Positions 16,998 through 25,848 of a stretch of 64,000 nucleotides of DNA are shown here, in pieces. Below the pieces are notes generated by a model that was not told the DNA's origin, searched no databases, and saw only the letters and a list, made by a program, of their open reading frames with translations. Positions within the stretch are counted from its first letter, which is position 1, and each line of letters begins with the position of its first letter. The stretch spans positions 1 through 64,000 of the forward strand of contig NZ_NSKE01000002.1 of NCBI RefSeq assembly GCF_002287075.1, given 5' to 3'. Origin of the DNA: Fodinibius salipaludis (lineage in GTDB: Bacteria > Bacteroidota > Rhodothermia > Balneolales > Balneolaceae). A program made the translations under genes and the position numbers.

Positions 16998-17032
16998 TTT
17001 AAGCTTTATTTAAGGTTCTCCTGTTATATTTC
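16998..17032 (+). promoter_or_regulatory. Copper-island direct repeat and promoter, copy 4 (multicopper oxidase)
   Basis: TTTAAGC at 16998-17004, spacer ttta, and TTTAAGG at 17009-17015 form the repeat, with -7-like TATATTTC at 17025-17032 after 9 bases. It lies 56 bases before the CopA-like multicopper oxidase start. Confidence 0.65.
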
Positions 17033-17087
17033 GGTTCTATTTTGAAATCAGATTTTTAAAGCTGATAAAAGAGGATAACAACCGGCT

Positions 17088-18875
17088 ATGAGTGAAGATA
17101 ATAACAACAATATGACGCGCCGCCGATTTCTACGATATACCGCTTCCATGGCGGCTATGGCAGGCATAAGTTCCGTTCTGCCAACGTATGCTTTTGCAGG
17201 ATTTAATGATCGCGAAGTACTGACTCCCAAAGGACACGACAATATCATCGATCTGACTATTGGCAAAATGCCTCACAAGATTGATGGCCAAAAAGGAGAA
17301 GCCATCGGTATCAATGGCAGCGTACCCGGCCCCCTCATTCGCCTGCAAGAGGGACAAGACGTGATGCTGCGAGTAACGAATGAATTAGAAGAAACAACTT
17401 CTATTCACTGGCATGGAATCCTCCTGCCTTTCCAGATGGATGGCGTGCCCGGGGTCAGCTTTGACGGCATAGCTCCCGGTGAAACCTTTGAATACCAGTA
17501 CCCAGTGCGACAAAACGGGACTTATTGGTATCACAGTCACTCGGGCCTGCAGGAACAGCTCGGCCACTATGGCCCCATGATCATTGATCCGGCCGAGGAA
17601 GATCCGGTCGAATATGACCGCGAATACCCGATCGTTCTTTCTGACTGGACGTTTGAAGATCCCCATGACGTGCTGGACAATGTTATATCACTGGATGCCT
17701 ACTACAATTATCAACAGCGTACGCTTGGAGAGTTTTTTAAGGATATAAAAGAGAAAGGATTTGGAGATGCCGTTAAGGACTACCACTCCTTTGGAAAGAT
17801 GCGTATGAAGGCAACCGACCTATTGGATATAACCGGTGCCACCTACACCTATCTGATGAATGGTCGCGACCCCGACTCCAACTGGAACGCCCTGTTCAAG
17901 AAAGGTGAAAAAGTGCGACTGCGATTTATCAATGCTTCGGCGGGTACTACGGCTTTTGACGTTCGCATTCCCGGCCTCGAAATGACGGTCGTTCAAGCTG
18001 ATGGCCAAAATGTGGAGCCAGTACCCATCGATGAGTTCCGTATTGGTATTGCTGAAACCTATGATGTGATCGTAGAACCCAAAGAAGAAAAACCCTATAC
18101 CATTTTTGCCGAATCCCTGGACCGCAGCGGTTATGCCCGCGGCACATTGGCTCCGCGCGAAGGAATGTCGGCCGAAGTACCTGATCTTCGTCCCCGTCCC
18201 AAGCGCGACATGAAAGACATGGGTATGGCAATGGACATGGACAATATGGATATGGAAGGCATGGACCATGGAGAAATGGATCACGGCAGCATGGAGATGT
18301 CCGACAACAGCTCTGAACCTGTCAAGCATGGGCCCGACAAGCACGGTATAGGTGCAGCAGCCATCGCCCAAAACCAGTTTAATCGACTTGATGAACCCGG
18401 CATCGGTCTTGGTAACGACGGACGCAAAGTGCTGGTGTACAATGACCTTAAAAGCCTGCGCCCCAATAAAGACACCCGTGATGCTCAGCGAGACGTAGAA
18501 CTGCACCTGACCGGAAATATGGAGCGCTACATGTGGTCGTTCGACGGCAAGCAGTTTCACGAAGTGGACGGTCCAATTGAGTTCACACACAACGAGCGGC
18601 TCCGGTTGACGCTGGTAAACGACACCATGATGGAGCACCCCATCCACCTGCACGGTATGTGGATGGAGCTGGAAAACGGAAATGGACAGTATAATCCCCG
18701 ACAACATACTCTGCTCGTGCAGCCGGCCCAGAGGATTTCAGCCCTTGTTACACCACGTGACAAAGGACGTTGGGCCTTCCACTGCCATATCCTGTATCAC
18801 ATGGAACGCGGCATGTTCCGCGTCGTCCAGGTAGCTGATGAGGACGGTAGTATTTATGGACAGGACTACTCGTAA
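17088..18875 (+). CDS. copA: CopA-type multicopper oxidase, Tat-exported
   Basis: The 595-residue protein begins with a twin-arginine signal (TRRRFLRY, about 10-17, cleaved near AFA37). The four copper-ligand segments of multicopper oxidases are present: IHWHG (106-110), WYHSHSG (147-153), HPIHLHG (about 516-522) and HCHILYHMERGMF (about 564-576). A Met-rich insertion near 370-400, with repeats such as MDMDNMDMEGMDHGEMDHG, is typical of PcoA/CopA. It oxidises or sequesters periplasmic copper. Repeat copy 4 precedes it. Its GC content looks higher than that of flanking genes. This is the periplasmic oxidase CopA, not the P-type ATPase of the same name. Confidence 0.92.
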   Translation: MSEDNNNNMTRRRFLRYTASMAAMAGISSVLPTYAFAGFNDREVLTPKGHDNIIDLTIGKMPHKIDGQKGEAIGINGSVPGPLIRLQEGQDVMLRVTNELEETTSIHWHGILLPFQMDGVPGVSFDGIAPGETFEYQYPVRQNGTYWYHSHSGLQEQLGHYGPMIIDPAEEDPVEYDREYPIVLSDWTFEDPHDVLDNVISLDAYYNYQQRTLGEFFKDIKEKGFGDAVKDYHSFGKMRMKATDLLDITGATYTYLMNGRDPDSNWNALFKKGEKVRLRFINASAGTTAFDVRIPGLEMTVVQADGQNVEPVPIDEFRIGIAETYDVIVEPKEEKPYTIFAESLDRSGYARGTLAPREGMSAEVPDLRPRPKRDMKDMGMAMDMDNMDMEGMDHGEMDHGSMEMSDNSSEPVKHGPDKHGIGAAAIAQNQFNRLDEPGIGLGNDGRKVLVYNDLKSLRPNKDTRDAQRDVELHLTGNMERYMWSFDGKQFHEVDGPIEFTHNERLRLTLVNDTMMEHPIHLHGMWMELENGNGQYNPRQHTLLVQPAQRISALVTPRDKGRWAFHCHILYHMERGMFRVVQVADEDGSIYGQDYS

Positions 18876-18930
18876 ATAGATTTTCGTAGTCAAATATATT
18901 TCAAATAATCTAAATCGTAGCTCATGGATA

Positions 18931-19025
18931 TCAATAATCAATCCTCCTGTCCTCCTTTTCTAAGGAGGAACTCATTGATTAAAATATTGACCACTATTAA
19001 GTCCCTCTTGGAGAAGAGGGATTTA
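18931..19025. repeat. Compound palindromic intergenic element (REP-like)
   Basis: Two hairpins lie in tandem. In the first, CCTCCTT (18951-18957) pairs with AAGGAGG (18962-18968), nested inside longer complementary ends (TCAATAATCAAT at 18931-18942; ATTGATT and TATTGA at 18974-18990). In the second, TCCCTCTT (19002-19009) pairs with AAGAGGGA (19014-19021). The style resembles short dispersed palindromic elements of Bacteroidota genomes. It separates the multicopper oxidase gene from copB and could also terminate transcription. Confidence 0.5.
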
Positions 19026-19117
19026 GGGAGATTGAAAAACATGGTTTGTAGCCAATAATCTATTTTAAGTCATAAGAGTATTTACAAAAGAATTCTGATA
19101 TTTAAATTTCCATTAAA

Positions 19118-19879
19118 ATGAATTCGATTAAACGCACGTCAATATTCATTCTCACTGCTTTTGTTATCATTGCAATCGGCGGCAGTTCAGCCTTTGCCCA
19201 AAAAGCACCCGAGTTCAACAACGACCTGATGATGGGCGATAAAACCTACGCCTACCTGATTGCCGACAAACTGGAGTACCGCAGCATCAATGGTTCAAAT
19301 CCTGTCATGTGGGATATCAAAGGTTATATAGGCAAAGATCTGGGCAAGTTCTGGTTCAAGTCCCACGGGGAAGCGGTCCCGACCGAAAGTCAGGCACATA
19401 TGGAGTTCCAGGGGTTATACAGCCGAGCCATCAGCCCCTATCTTGACGTCACCGGCGGCCTTCGTTATGATCTGGCTTATGAACATGGCAATAAATCCCG
19501 GGGATTTGCCACGGTCGGCCTTCAGGGCAAGGCACCCTATTTCATTCATTTTGAAAGCGGAATATATGTTAGTGAGGCCGGTAATATTTCTGCCGATCTG
19601 GAAGCTGAATACGATCTGCTATTTACTCAGCGACTTATCGGTCAGCCGATTTTCGAAACCAGCATTGCCCTACAGGATGTTCCCGAGTGGGGCGTCGGAT
19701 CCGGATTCAATAACATCGGACTTGGCTTCCGGCTCCGCTATGAGTTCGTGCGAGAATTTGCGCCCTACATCGGCATCAATTGGGAACGTCAGCTGGGCGA
19801 AACCGCCGACATGGCTCGCGCCGGTGGCGGACATATCAGCAACTTTAGTATGCTCGGTGGGGTTCGCATGTGGTTTTAG
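19118..19879 (+). CDS. copB: CopB-type outer-membrane copper resistance protein
   Basis: The 253-residue product has a Sec signal peptide (about 1-27, cleaved after AFA). The body is predicted as an amphipathic beta-barrel. Family segments are visible: WDIKGYIGKDLGKFWFKSHGE, PYLDVTGGLRYDL, YFIHFESGIYVSEAGNIS and the C-terminal YIGINWERQLG ending in an aromatic (GGVRMWF). It lacks the Met-rich N-terminal extension seen in some CopB proteins. CopB acts with CopA in copper resistance. No copper-island repeat is visible directly upstream; it may be read from the multicopper oxidase promoter. Confidence 0.88.
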   Translation: MNSIKRTSIFILTAFVIIAIGGSSAFAQKAPEFNNDLMMGDKTYAYLIADKLEYRSINGSNPVMWDIKGYIGKDLGKFWFKSHGEAVPTESQAHMEFQGLYSRAISPYLDVTGGLRYDLAYEHGNKSRGFATVGLQGKAPYFIHFESGIYVSEAGNISADLEAEYDLLFTQRLIGQPIFETSIALQDVPEWGVGSGFNNIGLGFRLRYEFVREFAPYIGINWERQLGETADMARAGGGHISNFSMLGGVRMWF

Positions 19880-19932
19880 TGGTTTATTCTACTACATTTA
19901 CTAATATCAACCAACACTATGGTGAGAGTCTT

Positions 19933-20148
19933 ATGCATGATTTTAATTTCTCTGGAGGTGGGTGGATGATGTTTTTCTGGTTGTTCATAATTATCGTACT
20001 GGTTCTTTTTGTCATGCAAGCTCTAAAAAACTCCGGTCAAAACAATCAGAACAAAGAAACACCCATGGAAATCCTTAAACGTAGGTATGCCAATGGTGAA
20101 ATTGATGAAGAAGAGTTCAACAAACGAAAAAAGGAATTACTTAAATAG
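19933..20148 (+). CDS. Small membrane protein with SHOCT domain (second of two)
   Basis: ATG 19933 is preferred, with GGTGAG at 19921-19926 as ribosome site; an in-frame GTG at 19870 lies inside copB. The 71-residue product has one membrane helix (about 12-35) and a C-terminal SHOCT motif (MEILKRRYANGEIDEEEFNKRK). It has the same architecture as 11536-11757. It ends 6 bases before the second multicopper oxidase and is clearly in its operon. Confidence 0.75.
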   Translation: MHDFNFSGGGWMMFFWLFIIIVLVLFVMQALKNSGQNNQNKETPMEILKRRYANGEIDEEEFNKRKKELLK

Positions 20149-20154
20149 CGAATA

Positions 20155-21621
20155 ATGGACCGGAAAACCTTCTTAAAGTATACGGGAGCCAGTGCTGGTT
20201 TCTTATTGGCTCCTTCTGTTATCACTTCTTGCTTGAATGCCGGTACTAATAATTCGGATATCTATCGCTATCCACTACAGCTACCTGATACCCTGAACAG
20301 TGATCAGCTGCGGGCGTCTCGCGATAACCTTACAATTGCTGAACAATATACATTAGAGGCCCTGCAGTTTAACGGAAGCCTGCCGGGACCAACCATCCGC
20401 ATGAAAAGAGGAGAGCAATTTCAGGTTCAATTCCATAACGACATTGGGCAGGAAAGCATTATCCACTGGCACGGCATGATTGTACCACCTGATATGGACG
20501 GACACCCCAAGGATGTCATTTCGGAAGGAAGTTACTCTTATGATTTTAAAATCAATCAACGAGCCGGAACCTATTGGTATCATCCGCATCCACACAGAAT
20601 CACAGGTCCGCAGGTTTATCGAGGCTTAGCGGGATTTTTTATCGTAACCGACGATGAAGAAGAGGCGTTAAACTTGCCTTCCGGAGATTACGAACTGCCG
20701 CTGGTCATTCAGGACCGCAAAATAGACGATTCCGGCAATATCTACTATGATCCCTCTATGCCGGAGCGCATGATGACGGGCTATTTGGGTGAGCATATTT
20801 TGGTGAACGGAGTGCCCAATCCTTATCACGAAGTACAGCCCCGCCCCTACCGGTTGCGATTGCTGAACGGTTCCAATGCCCGAATCTATAATATCGCTTT
20901 CCGCGACGATAATTCGTTTACGGTGATTGGTTCCGATGGCGGACTTTTACCTCAACCCGTTGAAACAACCGAACTCTTGCTGGCTCCCGGAGAACGTGCT
21001 GACATATTGGTGGATTTCTCCAATGGATTCAGTAATAACTCTGCAGAATTAATCAGTAAGACATTTTCCGTGCCTTCAAACGGTGGAATGATGGGAAACA
21101 TGTCTCAAATGATGGGACAAGGCAGTCCGGAGCAAGGCAGCGAATTCCCACTAATGGAGTTTCGGATAGGCAATGAAATCAACTCATCCAATTTTGTAGA
21201 TCTCCCTCAACAACTCTCCGAAGTCAATTTCCCCATCGAAGATAACGCTGTACGCACTCGAAGTATTGAACTGAATATGGAGATGATGACAGGTCACACC
21301 ATAAATGGCCGTTTATTTGAAATGCTTCGCGTTGATGAAAAAATAACACAGGGAGATACAGAGATATGGGAATTTATCAATAATTCTGCAGTCCCTCATC
21401 CCATGCATATCCATGCTGTCCAATTTAAGGTGCTAAGCCGCAACGGAAACCGCGATCTTATTCCTACGGAAACCGGTTGGAAGGATACTGTTTTGGTGAT
21501 GCCGGGTGAACGAGTTCGTGTGATTGTTACTTTCGACGCCCTAAAAGGATTATATGTATTTCACTGTCATAATCTTGAACACGAAGATGCGGGCATGATG
21601 GCAAACTTGGAAATCACTTAG
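20155..21621 (+). CDS. Second multicopper oxidase (CueO/CotA-like), probable lipoprotein
   Basis: The 488-residue product has an N-terminal signal with RKTFLKY and a lipobox ending ITSC (Cys26), so it could be a Tat-type lipoprotein with a weakened RK motif. Copper-ligand segments are IHWHGM (about 102-107), TYWYHPHPH (about 140-148), HPMHIH (about 417-422) and FHCHNLEHEDAGMM near the C-terminus. A short Met-rich insertion (GGMMGNMSQMMGQG) lies near residue 305-318. It is a Cu(I)-oxidase-like enzyme distinct from the CopA type upstream. Confidence 0.9.
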   Translation: MDRKTFLKYTGASAGFLLAPSVITSCLNAGTNNSDIYRYPLQLPDTLNSDQLRASRDNLTIAEQYTLEALQFNGSLPGPTIRMKRGEQFQVQFHNDIGQESIIHWHGMIVPPDMDGHPKDVISEGSYSYDFKINQRAGTYWYHPHPHRITGPQVYRGLAGFFIVTDDEEEALNLPSGDYELPLVIQDRKIDDSGNIYYDPSMPERMMTGYLGEHILVNGVPNPYHEVQPRPYRLRLLNGSNARIYNIAFRDDNSFTVIGSDGGLLPQPVETTELLLAPGERADILVDFSNGFSNNSAELISKTFSVPSNGGMMGNMSQMMGQGSPEQGSEFPLMEFRIGNEINSSNFVDLPQQLSEVNFPIEDNAVRTRSIELNMEMMTGHTINGRLFEMLRVDEKITQGDTEIWEFINNSAVPHPMHIHAVQFKVLSRNGNRDLIPTETGWKDTVLVMPGERVRVIVTFDALKGLYVFHCHNLEHEDAGMMANLEIT

Positions 21622-21695
21622 GAAACCAAAACCGGTCTCAACCACCATTTATAGTTCATAATCTCAATCATCAACTATAATACTAATAGTCCAAA

Positions 21696-22904
21696 ATGGA
21701 AACCTTTGTTGAATCTTTTGGTGAATCGGCTAAAACAGCACTGGGATTTTTCTGGAAGTCCGGCTGGGCATTTATACTTGGCTATTTTGTCAGCGGGATG
21801 ATCCAGGCCTTTGTCCCCAAAAAAGAGCTCACTAAATACATGGGGGACGCCGATTTCAAAAGTATTTCGCTGTCCACCTTCTTTGGCGCAGCTTCTTCAT
21901 CCTGTTCGTTTGCTGCCTTGGCCGCTGCCCGTTCCCTTGTCAAAAAGGGAGCCCATTTTGTAGCGGCGGTAGCTTTTATGTTCGCCTCTACCAACCTGGT
22001 TATTGAGCTGGGGATTTTGATTCTCATCTTTCTGGGTTGGCAATTCCTTGCCGCTGAACTTATTGGTGGACTCGTGCTCATTACCATTAGCAGCCTGCTC
22101 ATCAAATGGACCTATCCGGAAAGCTGGTTGCAGGCGGCCCGTGAAAAAGTAGAACAGGAAGACGATGGCCTTACGGAAGATTTTGATTGGAAAGAGCGCA
22201 TCAAAAGTAAAGAAGGTTGGCAGCTGGTTGGACACAAATTCGTCAATGACTGGAAGATGGCCTGGGAAGATATCCTGATTGGATTTACCGTCGCCGGATT
22301 TGTGGCCGTACTGGTTCCCGAGTCATTTTGGACCACCCTTTTCCTTGCTGACGCCCAGCACCTGCCCGGCTGGCTGGTGACTTTAGAGAATGCCATTGTA
22401 GCTCCATTTGTAGCTGCTTTTACCTTTATCGGATCGATGGGTAATATTCCCCTGGCTACGGTTCTCAATCAAAACGGCGTGCTCTTTGCCGGGATTATGG
22501 GATTCATCTACTCTGACCTGATGGTTCCCCCACTGGTCCATATCAACGCTAAATACTACGGTTGGCGGGTGGCGCTGTATATTGCCGGAGTAATGTTTGT
22601 CAGTATCGTTCTCACGGCTTTAATTTTGAACGGCATATTCTCCTTTCTGGATATTATCCCGGAAAGTCGGCGGGTTGTATCGGAGATCACACAATTTAAA
22701 ATTGACTATACCTTCTGGATGAATCTGGTTTTCGTCTGGATCGCCGGAACACTGATATGGTTGCATAAGAAATACATGCAAACCCACGAGATGAAAATGA
22801 TGGATATGGAAAGCGGTGGCAAGATTAAGAACATTGCTGTCGCAATATTTATTATCATTAATGTCTTGGGATTATCAGCATTCGTTTATACCCAACTATT
22901 TTAA
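21696..22904 (+). CDS. DUF318/UPF0718 family permease
   Basis: The 402-residue integral membrane protein has about 9-10 helices and a charged central cytoplasmic loop (about 145-190). The family signature GAASSSCSFAALAAARSL (about 65-82) carries a conserved Cys in the membrane, and a related half-site TFIGSMGNIPLATVL lies in the second half. DUF318 includes ArsP-type permeases. In this copper operon, transport of copper or a metal complex is a reasonable inference. It follows the second oxidase by 74 bases. Confidence 0.8.
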   Translation: METFVESFGESAKTALGFFWKSGWAFILGYFVSGMIQAFVPKKELTKYMGDADFKSISLSTFFGAASSSCSFAALAAARSLVKKGAHFVAAVAFMFASTNLVIELGILILIFLGWQFLAAELIGGLVLITISSLLIKWTYPESWLQAAREKVEQEDDGLTEDFDWKERIKSKEGWQLVGHKFVNDWKMAWEDILIGFTVAGFVAVLVPESFWTTLFLADAQHLPGWLVTLENAIVAPFVAAFTFIGSMGNIPLATVLNQNGVLFAGIMGFIYSDLMVPPLVHINAKYYGWRVALYIAGVMFVSIVLTALILNGIFSFLDIIPESRRVVSEITQFKIDYTFWMNLVFVWIAGTLIWLHKKYMQTHEMKMMDMESGGKIKNIAVAIFIIINVLGLSAFVYTQLF

Positions 22905-23069
22905 CTAAATGGTTTCTGTCTATGGATCGGGAACCTAAGCGAAACACAGTGATAAAAATCGCGCTGAATGGAGTGTATATCTACCCTTCTGTTAGCATGA
23001 AACTTAATTCAGTCTTATCAGCTATAAAATGATTAATAATCTTAATATCAGGAGTTGAGGATTTTTATT

Positions 23070-23609
23070 ATGGAAAATAATAACAGCAGTTCTGCAAACT
23101 ATTTTAGATTTTGCGCAATGATTCTAACCGCAATGGTTGCGATGTTCTTCCTTATGTATACAAACTCCTATCAAATTTTAGATCACGCGTGGTTTAGCGA
23201 AGAGCGGTTCTTTATGACCTTAGTTATGGGCGGCTCGATGATGATTATCATGCTGGCATTTATGCTTAAAATGTATAAAGACAGTAAGATAAATATTGCT
23301 ATCTTCATCGGTGGTGCTTTATTGCTGATAGGATCAATCTGGCTGTCACGCAGTCAGATAACAATTGACGACGTTGACTATATGAAGGGCATGATACCAC
23401 ATCACTCAATCGCTATTCTAACCAGCGAGCGTGCCGATATTGAAGATCCCCGAGTGCAAAAACTGGCGAAGGAGATTATGGATGCACAGCGTGTAGAAAT
23501 TAAAGAGATGGAATGGCTGATCAATGATATCAGAGAGAATGGTATCGCAGAAACGGAAAAAGAAGTAAAAGCACGACCGATCCCAAAATTTGCACCAACA
23601 CCCGAATAA
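23070..23609 (+). CDS. DUF305 membrane protein
   Basis: ATG 23070 is preferred over an in-frame TTG at 23055, because TTGAGG acts as its ribosome site. The 179-residue product has three membrane helices (about 12-33, 48-68 and 75-93). They are followed by a DUF305 helical domain with the hallmark DYMKGMIPHHSIAILTSERA. DUF305 proteins carry His/Met metal-site residues and are often found in copper or redox gene clusters. A periplasm-facing metal-handling role is inferred. Confidence 0.82.
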   Translation: MENNNSSSANYFRFCAMILTAMVAMFFLMYTNSYQILDHAWFSEERFFMTLVMGGSMMIIMLAFMLKMYKDSKINIAIFIGGALLLIGSIWLSRSQITIDDVDYMKGMIPHHSIAILTSERADIEDPRVQKLAKEIMDAQRVEIKEMEWLINDIRENGIAETEKEVKARPIPKFAPTPE

Positions 23610-23644
23610 ATTAGATTAAATTTTAAGAAACTGATCATACATCT

Positions 23645-24715
23645 ATGGAATTAATTCCCGAATGGGCTCCTAACATACATCCGATTCTTGTTCACTTTCC
23701 CATTGCCATTATATTGCTGGCAGTTCTAATGGATTTGATGAACTTCTTTTTGCCTGATGATTGGTGGGATGATCTAAAATCCACTATTCTTTATGGAGTT
23801 GGGGCTATCTCAGCTATTGCGGCCTACTACTCCGGCACTTGGGCAGCCGACAGCGTCTTTCTACCATCGCAGGCACAAAACGTTTTAAATAGTCATTCCG
23901 ACTGGGCTCTCTGGACTGTATGGTTCTTTGTAGGTTACGTTGTCCTGCGAATCGGGCTTCACTGGTATAAAACCTTTGATCAAATAAGCGTCAGGATGGC
24001 TGCATTTATTCTTGCCCTACCCGGGGTATTTCTACTATATGAAACCGGTGACCACGGAGCTGAATTGGTTTTTGGATATGGGGCCGGAACGGGACAGCTG
24101 CTTCAGCAAGAAGAAACGACGATTCCCGGAGATAGCCTTTCTACACAGTCAAATACTACGTTCGAGGTAACCGACAGCGGCAACTGGTCATGGGAGATCG
24201 GCCCCAATGGAGTCAGTACGCTTTTATCTCGGTTTCAATGGTTGGAGGGATCTGTCCAAGACGTGGAGCCTGTAGTTATCAATAGAGGAGAAAACCATCT
24301 TCTGAAGTTGACTGCTAATTCAACATCTAACTTCTTTGTGCAAAAACGTACTGCTCAAAACGTACAGGTCGATTACTACATGGATCTCTCTGAGTTCAGT
24401 GGAGAGGTTTCTCTTGTCAACCATGTGCAGGATGCCGAAAATTATGATTTTGTGACCTTATCCTCCGACGGCACCATATCCCAGGGACGGGTCAGTGATG
24501 GTAATCGTGAAGTCTTAGCTGAGGAATCCTACTCATCCTCCGGCATGCTATTTATCCGCACCGTTGGAAACGAAACTCATTTCCGAGCCTATATCAACAA
24601 AGAGATGGCGGTTCATGGCCACGGAAATGCCCCGGAGGCCGGCAACGTAGGACTTAAAATCGATGGAAACGGAACCATACTTATTGATAGCATTTCCTTA
24701 ACACAACTCAATTAA
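23645..24715 (+). CDS. DUF2231 membrane domain fused to a beta-sandwich domain
   Basis: The 356-residue protein starts with a four-helix DUF2231 domain (about 10-150) marked by NIHPILVHFPIAIILLAV and a later ETGDHGAELVFGYG. DUF2231 has conserved histidines and is suspected of haem or metal binding. The C-terminal 190 residues are hydrophilic and rich in beta-strands (for example HLLKLTANSTSNFFVQ and VGLKIDGNGTILIDSI). This resembles a concanavalin-like/DUF1080 fold that would face the periplasm. The gene follows DUF305 by 35 bases, so they form one unit. Confidence 0.75.
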   Translation: MELIPEWAPNIHPILVHFPIAIILLAVLMDLMNFFLPDDWWDDLKSTILYGVGAISAIAAYYSGTWAADSVFLPSQAQNVLNSHSDWALWTVWFFVGYVVLRIGLHWYKTFDQISVRMAAFILALPGVFLLYETGDHGAELVFGYGAGTGQLLQQEETTIPGDSLSTQSNTTFEVTDSGNWSWEIGPNGVSTLLSRFQWLEGSVQDVEPVVINRGENHLLKLTANSTSNFFVQKRTAQNVQVDYYMDLSEFSGEVSLVNHVQDAENYDFVTLSSDGTISQGRVSDGNREVLAEESYSSSGMLFIRTVGNETHFRAYINKEMAVHGHGNAPEAGNVGLKIDGNGTILIDSISLTQLN

Positions 24716-24748
24716 TCCCATAAAAACTTAATCTATATTGTTATTGCT

Positions 24749-25201
24749 ATAAATATTTGGAAAACGTTTTTAACAGTATTACTCGTATTACTTGGAACCA
24801 CTCTTTCTTTCGGGCAGCAGACCTCGCAAGAAAAAGCCGTAATAAATGCACTTAATTCATTTCATCAGACCATTGTGGAAAACGACGTTACCAAAGCAAG
24901 GCAACTATTATCTGATTCCGCTCGAATTCTTGAGGGAGGCAATATTGAAACTAAGGAACAGTACCTGTCTCACCATTTCCATTCAGATGGCAAGTTTTTA
25001 AGTGCCATGAATCAAGAAGTTGATTCTCAAACTATTACATTTAAAGACAATACAGCTTGGGTATCAACGCAAACACACACTTGGGGTACGTACAATGATA
25101 GAAAATTGGATCTCAACAGCCTGGAACTGGCTGTCCTTCAAAAGATAGACGGAAGTTGGAAACTTTCCGCATTACATTGGTCATCTGCCAGTCGAAATTG
25201 A
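24749..25201 (+). CDS. Secreted SnoaL/DUF4440-like protein lacking a standard start codon
   Basis: From GTG 24875 the frame gives only 108 residues, but the same frame is open upstream and encodes a good Sec signal peptide (WKTFLTVLLVLLGTTLSFGQQ). Reading from the ATA at 24749 gives 150 residues; there is no ATG, GTG or TTG ahead of the signal peptide. The mature part has the NTF2-like pattern of DUF4440/SnoaL proteins (SFHQTIVENDVTKARQLL, then strands ending GSWKLSALHWS). Either a start codon was lost (ATG to ATA) or a rare start codon is used. The function is unknown; it may bind a small ligand. Confidence 0.55.
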   Translation: MNIWKTFLTVLLVLLGTTLSFGQQTSQEKAVINALNSFHQTIVENDVTKARQLLSDSARILEGGNIETKEQYLSHHFHSDGKFLSAMNQEVDSQTITFKDNTAWVSTQTHTWGTYNDRKLDLNSLELAVLQKIDGSWKLSALHWSSASRN

Positions 25202-25386
25202 TAAAATTCCTTAGAAAATCAACGGTACATTAAGGAAACTGATATCGCTAAAATGCGTAGATTAGAGCGGGAAAATTATGGGGAAGCCTCTTTCAAGGAA
25301 TAAATCACTGTCGGATTGTATCCCGGAGTCTTTTTTTGTAAAAGGAATATCATTCAAAATAGGATTGAAACCGGAATGAATGCAGA

Positions 25387-25688
25387 TTAGTTCAAAGGGA
25401 AATGAAATGTGAATGTACTCCCGGTTTTATCCTCAATATCCATTTCTGCTTCAAGTTGAGATAAAACCGTATTAATAAGCAGCGATCCCAGGCTGTCAGT
25501 TCTGGCATCAAAATCATCGGGTAATCCAGGGCCGTTATCTGATATAATAAGAGTTGCTTGATCTTGTTTTTTGTTGAGCTGCACTTCCAATATGCCCGAG
25601 TCCTTGGAATTAAAAGCATGTTTAAATGCATTGATAACCAGCTCGTTGACCAGCAATCCACAGGTTGGGTTTCAAGAGATACCTTAAT
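25387..25688 (-). pseudogene. Decayed HisKA_2-type histidine kinase, ATPase domain only
   Basis: The minus-strand frame encodes LLVNELVINAFKHAF (N box), SDNGPGLPDDF (G1 box), SLGSLLINTVLSQL and STFTFHFPL. That is the C-terminal ATPase half of a kinase like those at 26958-30173 and 31430-32578. The upstream part of the domain is displaced: the adjoining segment reads IKVSLETQP only in another frame, and a stop (TGA) interrupts the frame just before the ATPase part. PAS, dimerisation and phospho-acceptor regions are absent. It is a truncated relic of a paralogue. Confidence 0.7.
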
Positions 25689-25848
25689 TTAAAACCACCC
25701 ATAATCATATAGCTCAATGTACTTCTAATACATTATTTGAGTAGCCAAATAAATATGTAACGATTGGTCTTTTCGCTCGTCCTATGCTTGGAAAAATACA
25801 GGACAGATACCAAAAGAAACTCAACCCAATCTTGAAATAACTAATAAT

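Noticed and set aside
17820-18707. A 295-codon minus-strand open frame inside the multicopper oxidase gene
   Set aside because: The plus-strand gene has all copper-ligand motifs; the opposite frame has no motif and reflects codon bias.
17088-18875. P-type copper ATPase reading of the gene name copA
   Set aside because: The product is a Tat-exported multicopper oxidase with blue-copper ligand motifs and no ATPase motifs.
19063-19086. Single TTTAAGT upstream of copB as a possible fifth copper repeat
   Set aside because: The second half-site at an 11-base distance is missing, and no -7 element lies at the expected spacing.
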